Counted from the first letter of the stretch, positions 10,832 through 26,300 are shown. The stretch is DNA of 64,000 nt from Megalonaias nervosa (GCA_016617855.1 JAECUM010003734.1:1-64000); one strand, 5' to 3'. Made by a program: numbers and translations. Notes: generated by a model not told the origin, from the sequence alone.

Positions 10832-12618
10832 ACAGTTTGATCCTAATATATAATCTTTTTCTGGTTAAACCATCTTCTTTATCATACAAATCTAAAACAA
10901 TTGTGTCCATTGTTAAAAACAAACTAAAAGAGCCTAAAATAAACCCTCTAAAAAATACAAATGGTTGGAATGACTTGCCATTGCAAGTTCCCATGTTTTT
11001 TGTGTGCATATTCCAGGCAGCACCCTGCCCCTCCCCCCCGACAGTAATCTAGGGGTCTTAATTCAGAATTAATCACATGTATGATGTTTTCTTTAGGCAT
11101 TGACTGCATCAATGAAGATTGGTCATAAAATATTTAAAACTCTTATTGTAAACATAATGGTGACCGCTGTAGCAGAATTATGCTAAACTACAGTTTTCCC
11201 CATACATGTGTCATATGCATAAGGTTAAGTCTTCAGTCTTTGTGGTGAAATCACCCAGTACTGGGACCTTTTTAATTTCTTATGATTTATATCAGAATTG
11301 TTAAACTGTCTGCCTGATATTTTTTTCATTTTTGTAAAGTAAAAATTATTCTACACCTGTGAACTAGCACAGTGTGGTTCTTACAATCAATTTTCTTACT
11401 GCCACTCTCTGGAGATTTAAATACCTGAAATTTCCATTTCATGACAAAATTTGAAGAAAATCTGATGGATAAACTTGTTTGATTACATCTCAAACATTTT
11501 GTGACACTTTTTTGTTTTTTAAAATGGAGCATTCACTCAGAGTGCAAAGTTTTTCATTTCATCCTGTGGTAATCATACTGAGCTAGATATATGTATCATT
11601 TGGTAAATATTGAATGCTGAAATTAAACCGTTTCATGCTGACATAAACAGTCCAGGATTCAGCTTTAAATAATACATGATCCCATGATAAATCAAATATC
11701 TGGATTAACTTTTGATTTAGAAATTCAACTCCATGCAAAATACAAAACTGTGGAGTGGAAACTTCATATTCATGTGCCATACAAGTTACACGAATCAACT
11801 ATGTTTGGTCAGGTTTTCTTTGTTATCATTGAGAAATCAGTAGAAATTGAGTAACATGGATACCCACTTACAGATAAATGTATAATGTTTGAGACTTTTA
11901 GTGCATGTACTAGACTTCAATTTCAGTACATGAACTTTACATATATGCAGGAGTCTGATTTGTGGTATGTTGTAAATACTGCTTCTACTTAACTGGATTT
12001 TAGTAATTTATCGCATACCGGTATTCACATGCACAACTCATTATTTTGCATGCATTTGCATATTACTTAATTTGTGCAATTATTCGCTATTACCATGCCA
12101 CAAGAGCAAGTCAGGCATAGGTACCCCGAATGTCCCAGTATGTCCTCTTCCATTGAAGGCCATCACGATTCATACAAGCAGCACTAGTTTGCTTAATTCA
12201 TTTATTTCAATTTTGTGCCCACTTTCCTATTTGTACCGGGCTGTCCCTCACCTACAGACAAACGTGATAGTCACATTTGATTAGAATACTCCTGAGTTAC
12301 GAATTTTCCTACTATGCAATAGTTTATTAATTTTCTTGTACTATTCATTCATTTATTTTCTGAAAGGTTTGCCACATTGTTTTGACTTAATTAGCTGCCT
12401 ATATTTGTGATCTTAATTCGGGTGTTTGATATCGTGAGTTGGTAAGGTAACCAATTGGAATCCTTTCAGGGCCAATCAAATTTTTGGTCTAAAGAGGGCT
12501 TTCTTGGGTCAGAATGAAAGCCGTACGTGATAATCATATATGTGTGTTTGCCTTTTTTTATAAGGGGAGTAGATGCTATGTATTATAGATGTACATGTTC
12601 TTTTTAAGTGTTGTGTGT

Positions 12619-12698
<80 letters not shown>

Positions 12699-15600
12699 AC
12701 ATGTGTCAAATTGATTTGGGGTTGTGGAGTATTTTTGGGTCTGGGTTACTTCTTTGGGGATGGCAATTCTTTTCTGTATGTTTGGGGCTTTTTTTTTATT
12801 TGGGGCGGCAATTTCTTTTCAATTATTCTTTCATTTCCCAGAGTCTTCTATGTTCTGGTGATCTTCTGTCTTCACCTTCTTTTCCTGCTCTTTTTTAGTA
12901 CCTCATTTTCCTCCAAGTGTGCTCATTTGTTGTTGTTTTTCTCATTCTTCTTCTCATCATTATTTCTGTTACTTTTCTCCATGTCTTGCTTGATGTTTAT
13001 TTATTTTCCTTATCTTCTGTTATACTTATATTACATCATGACATTATTAAACATGCTAGAGTTCCCATTCATAAAGACCTTATACTTTCCCTTGTCCTGC
13101 ATTGTTTTTGTTTGGATTTCGGTTGCTATGATATACCTTAATCTGATTGATAATTTAATTGGTTTCACTTCCATTATGTTAATTTTTTGACATTTTTGGT
13201 TGTGGTATTAGTTAACTGTCATTATTTGAGTGATTCTGCTATCTTTTCAACATTATGGCCTTAGTTTACGATGTTTGTTTTTTTTCTCATTGTATTACTA
13301 TTATTATTCCTATTTTGATGTACTCCAGCCACTGTTTTTGTAGTTGTTACTATAAGGTAGTGTCTTTGACCTCTCTGATTGTTCGTTTGTTGTGGCACAG
13401 GGGTGTATAAGAATATAACTTGCTTCGGCTTTTACTTTTGTTAGTTGAAGTATGTTATCTTACCTAGGGTGAAATTTACCTGTCTCCAATGGTGGAAAAA
13501 TATTGTATTATTATTTTTGATTGATATCTTTTTTAATGACTAGTTCTTGACGTGGTGGAACTAGTCTTACTAGGTCTATTCCTTCATGGTTTCTTTATGA
13601 TTTTTATTGTTTGTAGTGCTGTTAAAGCACAATTTGAATAAATTTTAAGGTGAATGGGAACTCTAGCATGTTTAATGATGTCATGATGAAGTACTTTGAT
13701 TCTCAGCAGTCAAGTACTGTACTTATATCTAGGGAAATAAATTAAGTAGAAGTATGGAATAAATTAAATGGGATGCATGACATGACAGACATTATAACAT
13801 AGTCATTAGTATACTTAGGGGTTTTATAGTGATGTAACACTGTATATTTTCAGTGTTGGGGCTTTATAGTGATGTAACACTGTATATTTACAGTCTAGGG
13901 GCTTTATAGTGACGTAACAATATATTTACAGTATTGGGGCTTTATAGTGATGTAGCACTGTATATTTACAACATAGGGGCTTTATAGTGATGTAACACTG
14001 TATATTTACAATGTAGGGGCTTTATAGTGATGTAACACTATATTTACAGTGTAGGGGCTTTATAGTGATGTAACACTATTTACGTATACACTGTTGAGGG
14101 GTTTAATAGTGATGTAACACTATTTACGTATACACTGTTGAGGGGTTTATAATGATGGAACACTATTTACAGTGTTGAGTGTTTATAGTGATGTAACACT
14201 ACATTTACAGTGTAGGAGCTTTATAGTGATGTATGTAACACTATATTTGCAGTGCTGGGTGTTTATAGTGATGGAACACTACATTGCAGTGTAGGAGCTT
14301 TATAGTGATGTATATAACACAGTTTACAGTGTTGGGGGTTTATAGTGATGTATATATACAGTGTAGGGGCTCTATAGTGATGTAACACTGTATATTTACA
14401 GTGTTGGGTATTTATAGTAATGTAACACTGTATATTTACAGCATTGGGTGTTTATATGTACATCAAGATGACTAATTATTCAATGGTGGACCACTTATCC
14501 TTTAATATGTTTATTAACGTTCATCATTTGTGAAATATTGGAGTGTTTAACTTTTTAGAAAATATACATTTTGATATAGCTAAGGGTCCAGGTAATCCCA
14601 GATCGCATAAAAATGAATAGATTGGTGTGCATATTCTTGCACTACCCTTGGTTGATTAACTCTCTCCAAGTAAGGGCCGTTGCATAGAAGGGATGAGAAA
14701 AAGTACCCTGTCATGAACTGTCCGTAAAATAATAACTGAATGAGTATTAAAAATTCATAAAACTTGCTCAGGTTGAAGATCAAAAACTCCTCTTACAAAA
14801 TACAGAAAGAAACTTACGTATTGGTGAGCAAATTCTTTTTATGTATTAGATGGTTATTGAAATCACATTGGTTTTCCTCAGCAGAAAGTCTGTATAGCTT
14901 AATTTAAACAGGTTGTAATCACTGAAATATTTCCAAGGTCTTGTATACTTTTCATAGACTTTATTATTCTTTTTTACAGGGCTGTTATTGATGTATTATG
15001 AGAATTTTGTCCATTATTAAATAAGAGGCAGATTCACTTACATGTCATTTATGCACATTTGTTCCTAGAGTTCATAGTGCTACAATACATCTTTGTATAA
15101 AGGTGTTGTATCAGTTATGTTATGATGTAATGGTCACATCATTTGGAGCATTGATTTTTGCAAATGCTGTCTTAAATGTACACATGTGCTTTAACCTCTT
15201 CATTGTCCAATCAGGGTTGATGCATGTCCATAGAGTAGAGATCCTAATTTATCTGTGTAGGAGGAATGGAGAGGAAGCAATTAAAGCTGTCATAATGTTC
15301 TGAAACATTTCGTGGAATAGTTCCATTGATATGGTAGCCAGAACATATGTTAGAGCGAATAGCAAAAATTAAAGCAAATTCTATAAGTAAAATTAATTGT
15401 TAACCAAGGGAATCATTTTACACCTTGACTTAAAATTCACTAGAGTAGGAATGTTTCATATTTCAATCGAACATCTACCTGCTTTAGATTTTTGTTGGCG
15501 CTAAAATTTTCTCATAGTACATAATCAGTACTGTATTTTTCAGTATGTACTGAAGAAAATAAATCTGAAGAAAGCCTCAAATCGTGAGCGGAAATCTGCT

Positions 15601-16725
15601 GAGCAGGAGGCCAAGCTTCTGTCGAAATTAAAGCACCCAAACATAGTGTCATACAAAGACTCCTTTGAAAAAGATGGCTTCCTCTACATTGCAATGCAAT
15701 ACTGTGATGGAGGAGATTTGTATAATCGGCTCAAAGAACAGCATGGAGTTCTTCTGGAGGAAAGACAGCTGGTGGAATGGTTTGTTCAGATAGCTATGGC
15801 ACTTCAGGTACATTTACATGCTGTTGCTACTGTGTGACTTTATACAGTCTAGCAGGGTTCTCAGTAGATGCGTTCACTTGGGTTTTGATGTTTGGAATTT
15901 AAATATGACCCGTTTCTGACGCATCCAGCCTGTGTGTTTTTATGATGCAGGTTGCCTTGGGCCTGAGCATCAGTCTTAATCAGTTCTGGCATAATTTCTT
16001 AGTGAACATTTGCTATCCACAATAAATTGACTATGTGCTGGTGATTGACATTTGCTAGATTACTGTTCTCACCTTATCGGCCAATAAAATTGTACCTATG
16101 TAAAATATATGAACTGGGTGGAGCTAACAGGTTACTAGTATGGCACTTAGGTGTGCATAATTGAATTAAGGCTAGATAGTTTTGAGATTATCTTTGACAT
16201 TTATAATAGAGGAAGAAGAATCAATTGTACTTGATTGGATTAACTTTTGATTAAATATCAGCATTTGTTTGATTGCCCATAAAATTATAATCATTTAGAC
16301 AAAACTGGAAAATATTTCTGCTCACAAAATCACTTGTCAGAGGTAAGTGGACAAACTTTAATTGTTTTATTGGCAATTAATTTGCTTCAATTGGTGAAAT
16401 GTTGTAAAATTTGGGTGGTTTAATTGATGTATCATTCAGTAAGAATTTAATGGACATTATACTCATTAATTTTGTGCTTTGGAATTACTTGAGATTGAAT
16501 AACTAGATGGCATAATTTTGTTATATTACATCTATGTGTGAACTCTTAAATCACATTGGCTCAAAGAAGTGCATTTTCTTTTCTGTCAATGAGCACATAG
16601 TAATTCCAATGAATATTTAAATAAATAATTCCTTGAATTATATCTCAACACATCTGTAAACTCAGAGAACAAATGGATTCCATAGACTGATCTTAAAAAC
16701 AGGAGTGAATTATTTATTACCATGT

Positions 16726-16767
<42 letters not shown>

Positions 16768-17323
16768 TTTCACTTGGCGTATATGTATAAATTTGTTTCT
16801 AGAACATTCTAAGCTCATAAACAACATATTCATAACCTACAAACATGGACATAAATTGGTCATGTAAACAGCCTGTTTATAAATGATCATTATCTTAAAG
16901 TACAATCTACAGTCATGGACAAAATTTAACACACAGTATAGATAGCTATAAGTTAATCCATTATGTTATGGTGAAATGAAACCTTTAGCTTTCGTTTTTC
17001 TAAATAAATTTATTTTGTTTCTTGATGAATTCCATATTTACCCAAGGCCTAATCAGAATTGCTAGAGTTGTTATTACAACTAATCACAGATACATTAGCA
17101 ACTTTACAGATAAATATGTGAGTGTTTAATTATAAATGTATATCTTTATTGCATGCAGAAAATGTATATTTTGAAATGAAGGCATATAATGCTTCAGCAA
17201 GAATTAGGAATAAAGAAAAGGTGCACATACAGTTATTGTGGGCATTTTTTCTTTTTAAACCTAGCTGAATTTTGACCTTTCATATTGTCAGTCCTATATA
17301 TATATATATATATATATGTTACA

Positions 17324-17377
<54 letters not shown>

Positions 17378-20300
17378 GTTTACCTTCTGCATATTTAAAT
17401 ACATGCTTTACATTAAATTCCTTTCAGTACATGCATGAAAGGAACATTCTTCACAGAGATTTGAAAACACAAAATATATTCCTGACAAAGAGCAAGATTA
17501 TTAAGGTTGGAGATTTAGGAATTGCCAGGTTTGTAAACACCAAGGGAATGTTAGCCTTTAGTTAGACGAAATAAAATGACTTAAAGTTCTAAGCAATGTA
17601 AATATAGTTTTCACTGATTGAGGAATGTGTAGATTTTTGCCAATTCATTTCAGTCTCTATCAGATATTTTGTCTTCTTTGAAATTGCATGTAAAAATATA
17701 TATTTTAAATGCAGATTTAAATATAGGTGTATATTTAGTTGCTAGATGTGTATAAAAATTCTTATATGAAATAACATAACTAGATCTATGTGGAGGTTAT
17801 CACAGTATCCCTAACAGTTTAAAAAAATGACAACAACTTTTGGATAGTTATTTACTTCAGTCAACTTTGGGAATGATAATTCCTTCTGTGCAATTATAGA
17901 TTTTGTGAAACCTTATTTTTATTTTCTTATTTCAGAGTATTAGAAAGTTCTACAGACATGGCAACAACTTTAATAGGCACCCCATATTACATGAGTCCGG
18001 AATTGTTTTCAAACAAGCCCTATAACCATAAGGTGAGACGGACTGGCCTATAATCACCCACTTTTATGTGTCAGGGATGAGTATGAGAAAGAATACACTG
18101 TGATTATTGCAAGGAGACTTTTAATGTTAAAAATTGTATAGCTTTTTTTATTGAGTCATTGTTATTATGTGTTCAGTTAACATATCTTGGATTGATCCTA
18201 CCTGACTGTTAATTTATAATTTGTCATCACATCTTAACTGTAACCTTATCTTTGGTGTTATGTGTATGCTACTCAGTGACCATTGTTTAGAGAAAAATAA
18301 ATGGAACCTTTTTTTAAAAAAAAGAAAAGAATGTTTTTACTCTTCTATTTTTACTTCATGCCTTTTGTGTGCTTTGTTTCATGATGTATCAAGCTCCAAT
18401 TATGACAGTAATAGTGTACATTTCATTGTATCAATTATGACAGTAGTAGTACACATTTTATTGTGTCAGTTATGATAGTAGTAGTGTACATTTTATTGCA
18501 TCAGTTATGACAGTGGTAGTGTACATTTGGTTGTATCAGTTATGACAGTAGAAGGGTGTATTTTATTGTATCAAATTCAAAGCATTATATTTACATCATG
18601 TCAATGGACATGTTTATTTTACAATATACAAATTGAGATTAATGACAAAACTAGATTAATTTCCCTTTTTCATAATGTTTTATTTTGTTATTTAAGCATT
18701 GTTATCTTCCTAGATGTTTCACATTTGAAATATAGCTGTATCTTTGATAATATGATGCAGTGTTGTGTATCATTGTCAGTAAAAGGTGTTATGTACCATT
18801 GTCAGTAAAAGTGTCTAATTGGTTACTGGTAACTGATTGAATGAAATGATTTGCCATACTGTTTGTTTCATTGATTTCAGTCTGATGTATGGGCCCTTGG
18901 GTGTTGTGTATATGAGATGGCAACGTTAAAACATGCATTTAATGCTCGAGATATGAACTCACTAGTCTATAAAATTCTCAAAGGAAGAGTAAGTATAATG
19001 CATATATATTTACATGCAATTTAACATAGTTCTCCAAAAGCTTATTGAATGCTTTATCAATACTTACAAGTTCAAGTAAATTATCATATTTCTTTGTTCC
19101 TGTACCACTTCTCAGTGAAATTGGAGGAAAAAATTCCATTTGCAGCTCCATGACTGGCAGTAAAATTAAATTTTCTCCAAATTTTGTCTGCCTAGATGAT
19201 TGCAAATCAGTTCAATTTTTAAGTTGTTCTTGGATATAATCTTGAATAATATTTCTATAATATTTTGTTTTTGATATTTTTGTTGTATTATTTTAATGGT
19301 TCAGCTATTTGAAGGAATTATCATATAGGTGTAACTTGGTAGCATTAAAAGCACAATGAAAAATGTGTTTGGCTTAGCCTGAGGTTAACCTGTTATGACA
19401 TGCATGAGATTGTGGTATTGGACCCAGCCATTATACAAATATATTTAAATAAAACACATGGTTAGTTTGGTTACTGTTAAAAACACATGGTTAGTTTGGT
19501 TACTGTTATTAGGCTGGCTAATCCCCATTATCAGCTGTTCCTTCCATATGGACAACCAGTTTTGTTCATATTGCATTAGAAAATGATAATAACAACATGA
19601 CTTTTAAACTTTAAATTTAAAAATTGTAAAATACATGTCTGAGTTGGTAATGATTTTTAAAACTAAGTCAGCTATAAAATATTTGGATTAGTTCAGTACT
19701 TTTAACATATTCGCAATTTTATGGGCAGTCAGACTGCAGCAAACAGCTGTTATTAAATTTTACTCAAATCCAATTCTTACTCAAAATTATTGGGACAAAT
19801 CAAGCTGCTGAATTTGTCAGTTTCAAGTAAGCCAAGTGGTCTAAAGCACTCATCTTTGCCTGTCAAAGCCATCAAGCTTGAGTCTTGGGCTCTGCCAATG
19901 TGGGTATGTGAGAAAGCTTGCCAGTAGCTTCTTGTGATTTGGTGCTTCTTACTGAGATTTTTCCAGGTTCTTCCTCTGCCAGTTACACTGGCTGCCATGT
20001 ATAACCAATCTTGCACTGAGAAATGACATTAACTCCAAAGAAAATATAAAAACTATATTTTGATCTTGATATGGGATTATTGATCATATCCCAAGATATT
20101 ATCATTTGATGCACTGATATTGGTTGCTTGTACAGTTTTCCTATCAATCTTGTGTAGGCAAAGTCATACACATGCTGCTTAATAGTCCATTAACTTTACG
20201 ATTCACATAATTATATGAAAATGATGTGCTTTGGCATATTGTTTAGATAATTAAAAATATGCAGATTGAACCAGACTTAACAGCTATAAAGATTGAGATA

Positions 20301-23300
20301 CGAATCACTGGTTTTAAAAAATATTTAGTTTTAACATTTCTCCACACAATTTAAACAACTTTTCACCTAAATATTAAGCAGGTTTAATACTGATAATATT
20401 TCCAGTGTTTTGAACACACATATTTGGGAAACCTTTTCCATCATATTTCTAGGATATATTTATCCTTTTAATCAGGTATGTACCAACAGTAACATAAATT
20501 TCACTTGATTTCTGGATTATTTAGCAATATTGAAATTTCGCAAAAATAAAATAGATCTTAGGTACCCAAATTGGACACATATTCTGTAGTGTTTAAAACT
20601 TTCAAGGAATCTATTGTATTAACCATCCTTGCTTTCAGAATCTTTAGGTTTTGATCCATCACTTTAAGTTTTCAAACTGGAAAAACTGGGCTTGGATATT
20701 TTTGTTGAAATGTGAGTGTTAACTTCCATTTCTATAATTCTCTTGAGATGTCATGTTCAGTGTAAACCTAGATGTGAGACTACTATATTTCCTCTTTATG
20801 TAAAATGCCTGTAATACTTTTGATGTTTCCCCTAGATGTAAAATGCCTATAATACTTCTTATGTTTCCCCTAGATGTAAAATGCCTGTAATATTTGTGAT
20901 AAAATGCCTGTAATACTTCTGAAACTCAGATGTAAAATGCCTGTAATACTTGTGATATTTCCCCTAGATGTAAAATGCCTGTAATACTTGTGATATTTCC
21001 CCTAGATGTAAAATGCCTGTAATACTTGTGATATTTCCCCTAGATGTAAAATGCCTGTAATACTTGTGATATTTCCCCTAGATGTAAAATGCCTGTAATA
21101 CTTGTGATATTTCCCCTAGATGTAAAATGCCTGTAGTACTTGTGATATTTACCCTAGATGTAAAATGCCTGTAATACTTCTGATGTTTCCCCTAGATGTA
21201 AAATGCCTGTAATACTTCTGATGTTTCCCCTAGATGTAAAATGCCTATAATATTTGTGATAAAATGCCTGTAATACTTCTGAAACTCAGATGTAAAATGC
21301 CTGTAGTACTTGTGATATTTACCCTAGATGTAAAATGCCTTTAGTACTTGTGATATTCCCCCAGATGTAAAATGCCTGTAATACTTGTGATATTTCCCCT
21401 AGATGTAAAATGCCTGTAATACTTCTGATGTTTCCCCTAGATGTAAAATGCCTATAATATTTGTGATAAAATGCCTGTAATACTTCTGAAACTCAAATGT
21501 AAAATGCCTGTAGTACTTGTGATATTTACCCTAGATGTAAAATGCCTGTAGTACTTGTGATATTTCCCTTAGATGTAAAATGCCTGTAATACTTGTGATA
21601 TTTCCCCTAGATGTAAAATGCCTGTAGTACTTGTGATATTCCCCCAGATGTAAAATGCCTGTAATACTTCTGATATTTCCCCTAGATGCCACAGATGCCA
21701 AAGCAATATTCTGCAGACCTAATCCAGTTGATAAAATTGATGTTAAATCAGGACCCTGCCAAACGGCCGACAGTCAACAAAATACTAAGGGATCCATACA
21801 TAAAAAAAAATATAGCTATATTCCTGGAGGAAACCAGACAAAGGTAATGTTTACATATCCATGGCTTAAATACTCCAGATGAAAAGCAAAAAAGTTTGCA
21901 GACTTGAAATTTTGTTCTTTACTTCATGGAACTGATTTTACTGTATCAAAATTTGATGTATTGATGTTTTTTCCTTCTTGATATAAGCATTTGAAAAAGT
22001 TTCATTTCTGTTAAATATTGAAGGGTTCATTTAATGCTGTGAAATTAGTTCACAATGAAGACAGAGTGTAACTATAAAAAGATTAACTGTTGTTATTTTC
22101 AGTCAGCCTGTGGAGGTTAACAGACCTCTTAATGGACCTGATTGGTCAGTCTAAGGAGTTGAACAGACCTCTTAATGGACCTGATTGGTCAGTCTAAGGA
22201 GTTGAACAGACCTCAAATGGACCTGATTGGTCAGTCTAAGGAGTTGAACAGACCTCTTAATGGACCTGATTGGTCAGTCTAAGGAGTTGAACAGACCTCT
22301 AATGGACCTGATTGGTCAGTCTAAGGAGTTGAACAGACCTCTTAATGGACCTGATTGGTCAGTCTAAGGAGTTGAACAGACCTCTTAATGGACCTGATTG
22401 GTCAGTCTAAGGAGGTGAACAGACCTCTTAATGGCACCTGATTGGTCAGCTACATACCTGTTTTTTTTAATAATTTGACTGGGTGTCACACCTGTACAGA
22501 TCTTGCCAAGTAGTTTGAAAACTGTATCTTTAACCTTAGCATAATTTCAGGGATTAAGTTGTTTGAACTTTACAAATACACTCTGCACCATTTTGAATCA
22601 AAGGTTTTGATAGACTTTGTTATGTCTAGAAATTATAGCATCAGATGTGTATTGAATATGGTGAATCAAGTTACCCCATTTGCTTTCACAACTCACTAAA
22701 TTGTGGTGACTGCTCTGGTGGCATTAAGTGGTTAGAGCATCTGCCTTGGATGTGCAGGTAACAGGTTTATACCCCAGCTGAGTCATACCAGAGACTTGTA
22801 AAATTGGTGCAAACAGCTGTCTTGCTACACATTCAGCATTAAGAGGTTAGTGTTAGGACTGGTTGGCCTGGTGTCAGGATAATGTGACTGGGTGGAACAT
22901 GATGCTACATGTCTGCAGCATGTTGCCCAAGTACTAGACATCACCATAAACTGCCACACTGCAGACATTGTAGCGATACAACTGAAAAATTGTTAAGGCT
23001 ATGTTAAAAATCCAAATTACACACACACTAAATTGTGGGCAAAAATCTTGACTGCCAGTTCCTTGATATGGGCAGTTAAGCAGGCCACCATGGTTATCTT
23101 TTTTCCATTAACCTAAGTGTTTTTATGACTCTTATATTTCAATGCAAGTCTGTTTGGATGTAATCGGTAAACAACCACAATTTGCTTCCTCAGTTCATTT
23201 CATCAACTGATGGGAATATCCCATCTAGTAATATTTGCTTTCACAATTTCCCCCAAATACAAATGGTTCATACAGTCTCTGCAGGTTCTGTCATGGAATC

Positions 23301-26300
23301 GCAGCTAATCAGATCAATTTTTGAGGATTAAAGTTATTGCAAGACCGCTTCATTGTTGATGAGAAAACTTGTATTAGAATAAAGAACAAAACAAGCCCAT
23401 CACCTCTATGGTAATGACATCGATAACTGATTTTGAAGCCCACCATTGATTGGAATCTAGCAGACTAATTTGGAACTCACTGCTTGATGTACAGGTAAGC
23501 AAGAATGTCGGTGTTTATCAGTTTATACTTTACAGGGCTTAGGAAGAAATTCCCCAAGCACTTGTCCCTGTGAGTTACAAGAGTTACTCATTCCAGACCT
23601 CATTATACTTTGCAAAGTTCACTTTTCCATTACATTTCTTATGCTTTTACTAAAGAACCACAGACACCAGATGCAAACATGATGTTGAAACGGGTCTAAG
23701 CCATATAAATATTATGCTCCTTAGATAAACATGAAAGGTTTGTAATTGAAAAATTTGCAGTTGCACAACACATAGCCCTTGATTTCTTAGCTGTCTTTGT
23801 GTCTAGGTGACTTAGTTTTCCTTTAAACATCTTTTTAAATAAAAGAAAAGGGAGAAGTTATGAGACAGAAAATTTCAAAACTTCATTCATCTGGTCAGAC
23901 ATGGTTACGCTTGTCCCAGGACTCCAGTGTTCAGAGAATGTGCAATTTTATAAACACATTGACATGCCAGAGTAAATATACCAGAAGATATTTATATATG
24001 TATGTAATTACTTTTAACAAGAAAATGTCAAAAACCTGCATTTGAGAGAAGAATTCCAGCTGTCTCAATTTCCACCAACTTTCATACTAAATGATCCAGT
24101 TTTGGTCAGGCCTTCATTCTAGATATCTACACATGGGCAAAATAGAATGGAAGATTGGCCAAAAGAATTGGAACAGTTCTAGGCCATTACCACAACTAGA
24201 TTTCGATCAGGTGGCAGTCAGTTCTAGGCCATTACTGCAACTAGAATTCAATCAGTTGGCAGTCATCTTGATGTTATCTGCTTTATAAATAGATTACAAC
24301 AGCATGCATTGTGTGATGGGAATGGGCTGATGCATTTAAATTGCTCATATCAAATGTAAGCTGGCAACATTTTTCTTGTGAAATGTAATTTCAAGGGTAT
24401 AGAAATATCTGCAGGCATCTTCCCTTTGGCATGACAATGTATCAATCAAGGTTAAGTCTGAAAATACAGGTGATCCGTGGCAACTGTAACATTGCCTGAC
24501 AGATGAAGAATTACAGAAATGATATGTGTTCCAGTTTAGAACCATGAACAAAAATTTCTTTGCCTTGTCATGTACTACATCACTTGACGCTCAGAATTGA
24601 TGACAATTCACATATATGGCTGACAAATATTTGAGTTGAAAGTGGCATTTTTCACATTGTAAATTTCTCTGAAGTTTCTAAAATTCTTAATCAAATTATT
24701 TACAAAAGCTATCCACAAATTTCTAAAACATGAAAAATTGTTTTTTTCTTTTATAAAATCATGAAAATAGATACCATTAAAAAATAAATGAATTCACAGT
24801 CATCATTACATTTTTCATTTCCAGATAACAAGTTGCAGTGATTTTTGTTGTCTTTTCTCAAAAACATTAGTGAGGACTTAAAGGTTCTTCATAATTCTTT
24901 CCAGTCGACGACCGACTACTAGTAGTGGCCATAGCCGTCCATCATCAGCTGCATCTCGGGGATCTGTACAATCTGTGGACTCTGTCAGGAGCAGACCACC
25001 AGCGGTGTTGCCACCACCTCCTGTTGTTCCTTCTCTAGATGTAGTAGATAGTGGGTCAGTAGTAAGTGTGTCAAAAATAGAGATAGAAACTGATGAGCCT
25101 GTCGTACCAGTGCCAGCCCCACGAATTCTCAGCCATCCTCGTAAAACATCAGACCAGACCAACAGGGACCTGCATCCAATTGTGGAAGATAAAGTGTTAC
25201 AACCACAGCAGGAGAAATCTGCAAAGCAGCTGTCATCTTCTGGATCTTCAGAAGATGGAAATGATACTGTTATAGCCAAAACAGTGAAAGAGGTTTGGTT
25301 TGCAGTTATATCACATGTAGTCATAGATGTTATATTATCTAGATCTGTATCATATTTTTAATCCAATATTTTTGCAAGAACAGGTTGTATCATCATTTAT
25401 TGTAAAGGGGTGTTAATACAACTATTTTGTTGTAAATGTGAGTCCCACCACTTCACTGTATTTGTGGTTTATAGCAGAATGTGTTTTGGACAAATAATAA
25501 ATAGTTTCAGGTATTTTTGGTTTGGTGCTTTATGGCACAACAACACAAGTAGGTTATTTAGTGCCAAGGCAATTGGAGTAAAGCGCCTTGCCCAAGGACA
25601 CACCACAGTAGCTTACCCAGGCTAGTCCAATAGCAGGATTTGAACCTGCATACTTTTGATTGAGTCCAACAAGCTAACTGAGCCACTGTGGCTTCACGAG
25701 GTATTTTTATTTATTCCATATGCAATTAAGACAACCTGATAAAACAATTTCATTGTTGATAGTCACTTCTCCAGAGAATGAAGTGATTTTTACTTATCTT
25801 GATATGCCGGGGGCATTCTTTGAAAATGCCATATTCATTGTAGAAAATGGAATTCTACAAATGAGCAATGTTTATTATTCTATCCTGGAAACAAGTGAAC
25901 TATGTGCATTATTCCATACTGGGAACAAGTGAAATATGCATATTATTCCATACTGGGAACAAGTAAACTATGTGTATTATTCCATACTGGGAACAAGTGA
26001 ACTATGTTTATTATTTTTATACTTGGATCATTTTTTGTATGCTTTATATTGAACATTTAACCAGCATTTATTTCAATGAAACAATAGAAGACTTTCCTTA
26101 TAGTGGTTGCATGCTCATATAGAAGGGAATACTGAAGGTCAGTGTAACACATTGTTTCTCTCATAATAGACCCAGGGAGGTCCACGACCTTGTAGATTTG
26201 GTGAAAATGGCTGTATTGGCTCACCGTCAGATATGACATTTTCAAATAAAAATTTACAAACTTTTTGTAACAGTGTAAAATGGGTTTTTCTGCAAGTATG

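Noticed and set aside
12573..13190. 205-residue hydrophobic open frame resembling a membrane protein
   Set aside because: It starts in a (TA)n run and continues through T-rich intron 1 sequence. Phe, Leu and Ser content is simply what T-rich DNA encodes.
20797..21685. CRISPR-like array of direct repeats
   Set aside because: The whole 38-bp unit is repeated with no unique spacers, inside a eukaryotic intron.
24878..25324. 148-residue minus-strand frame
   Set aside because: Antisense shadow of NEK4 exon 7.
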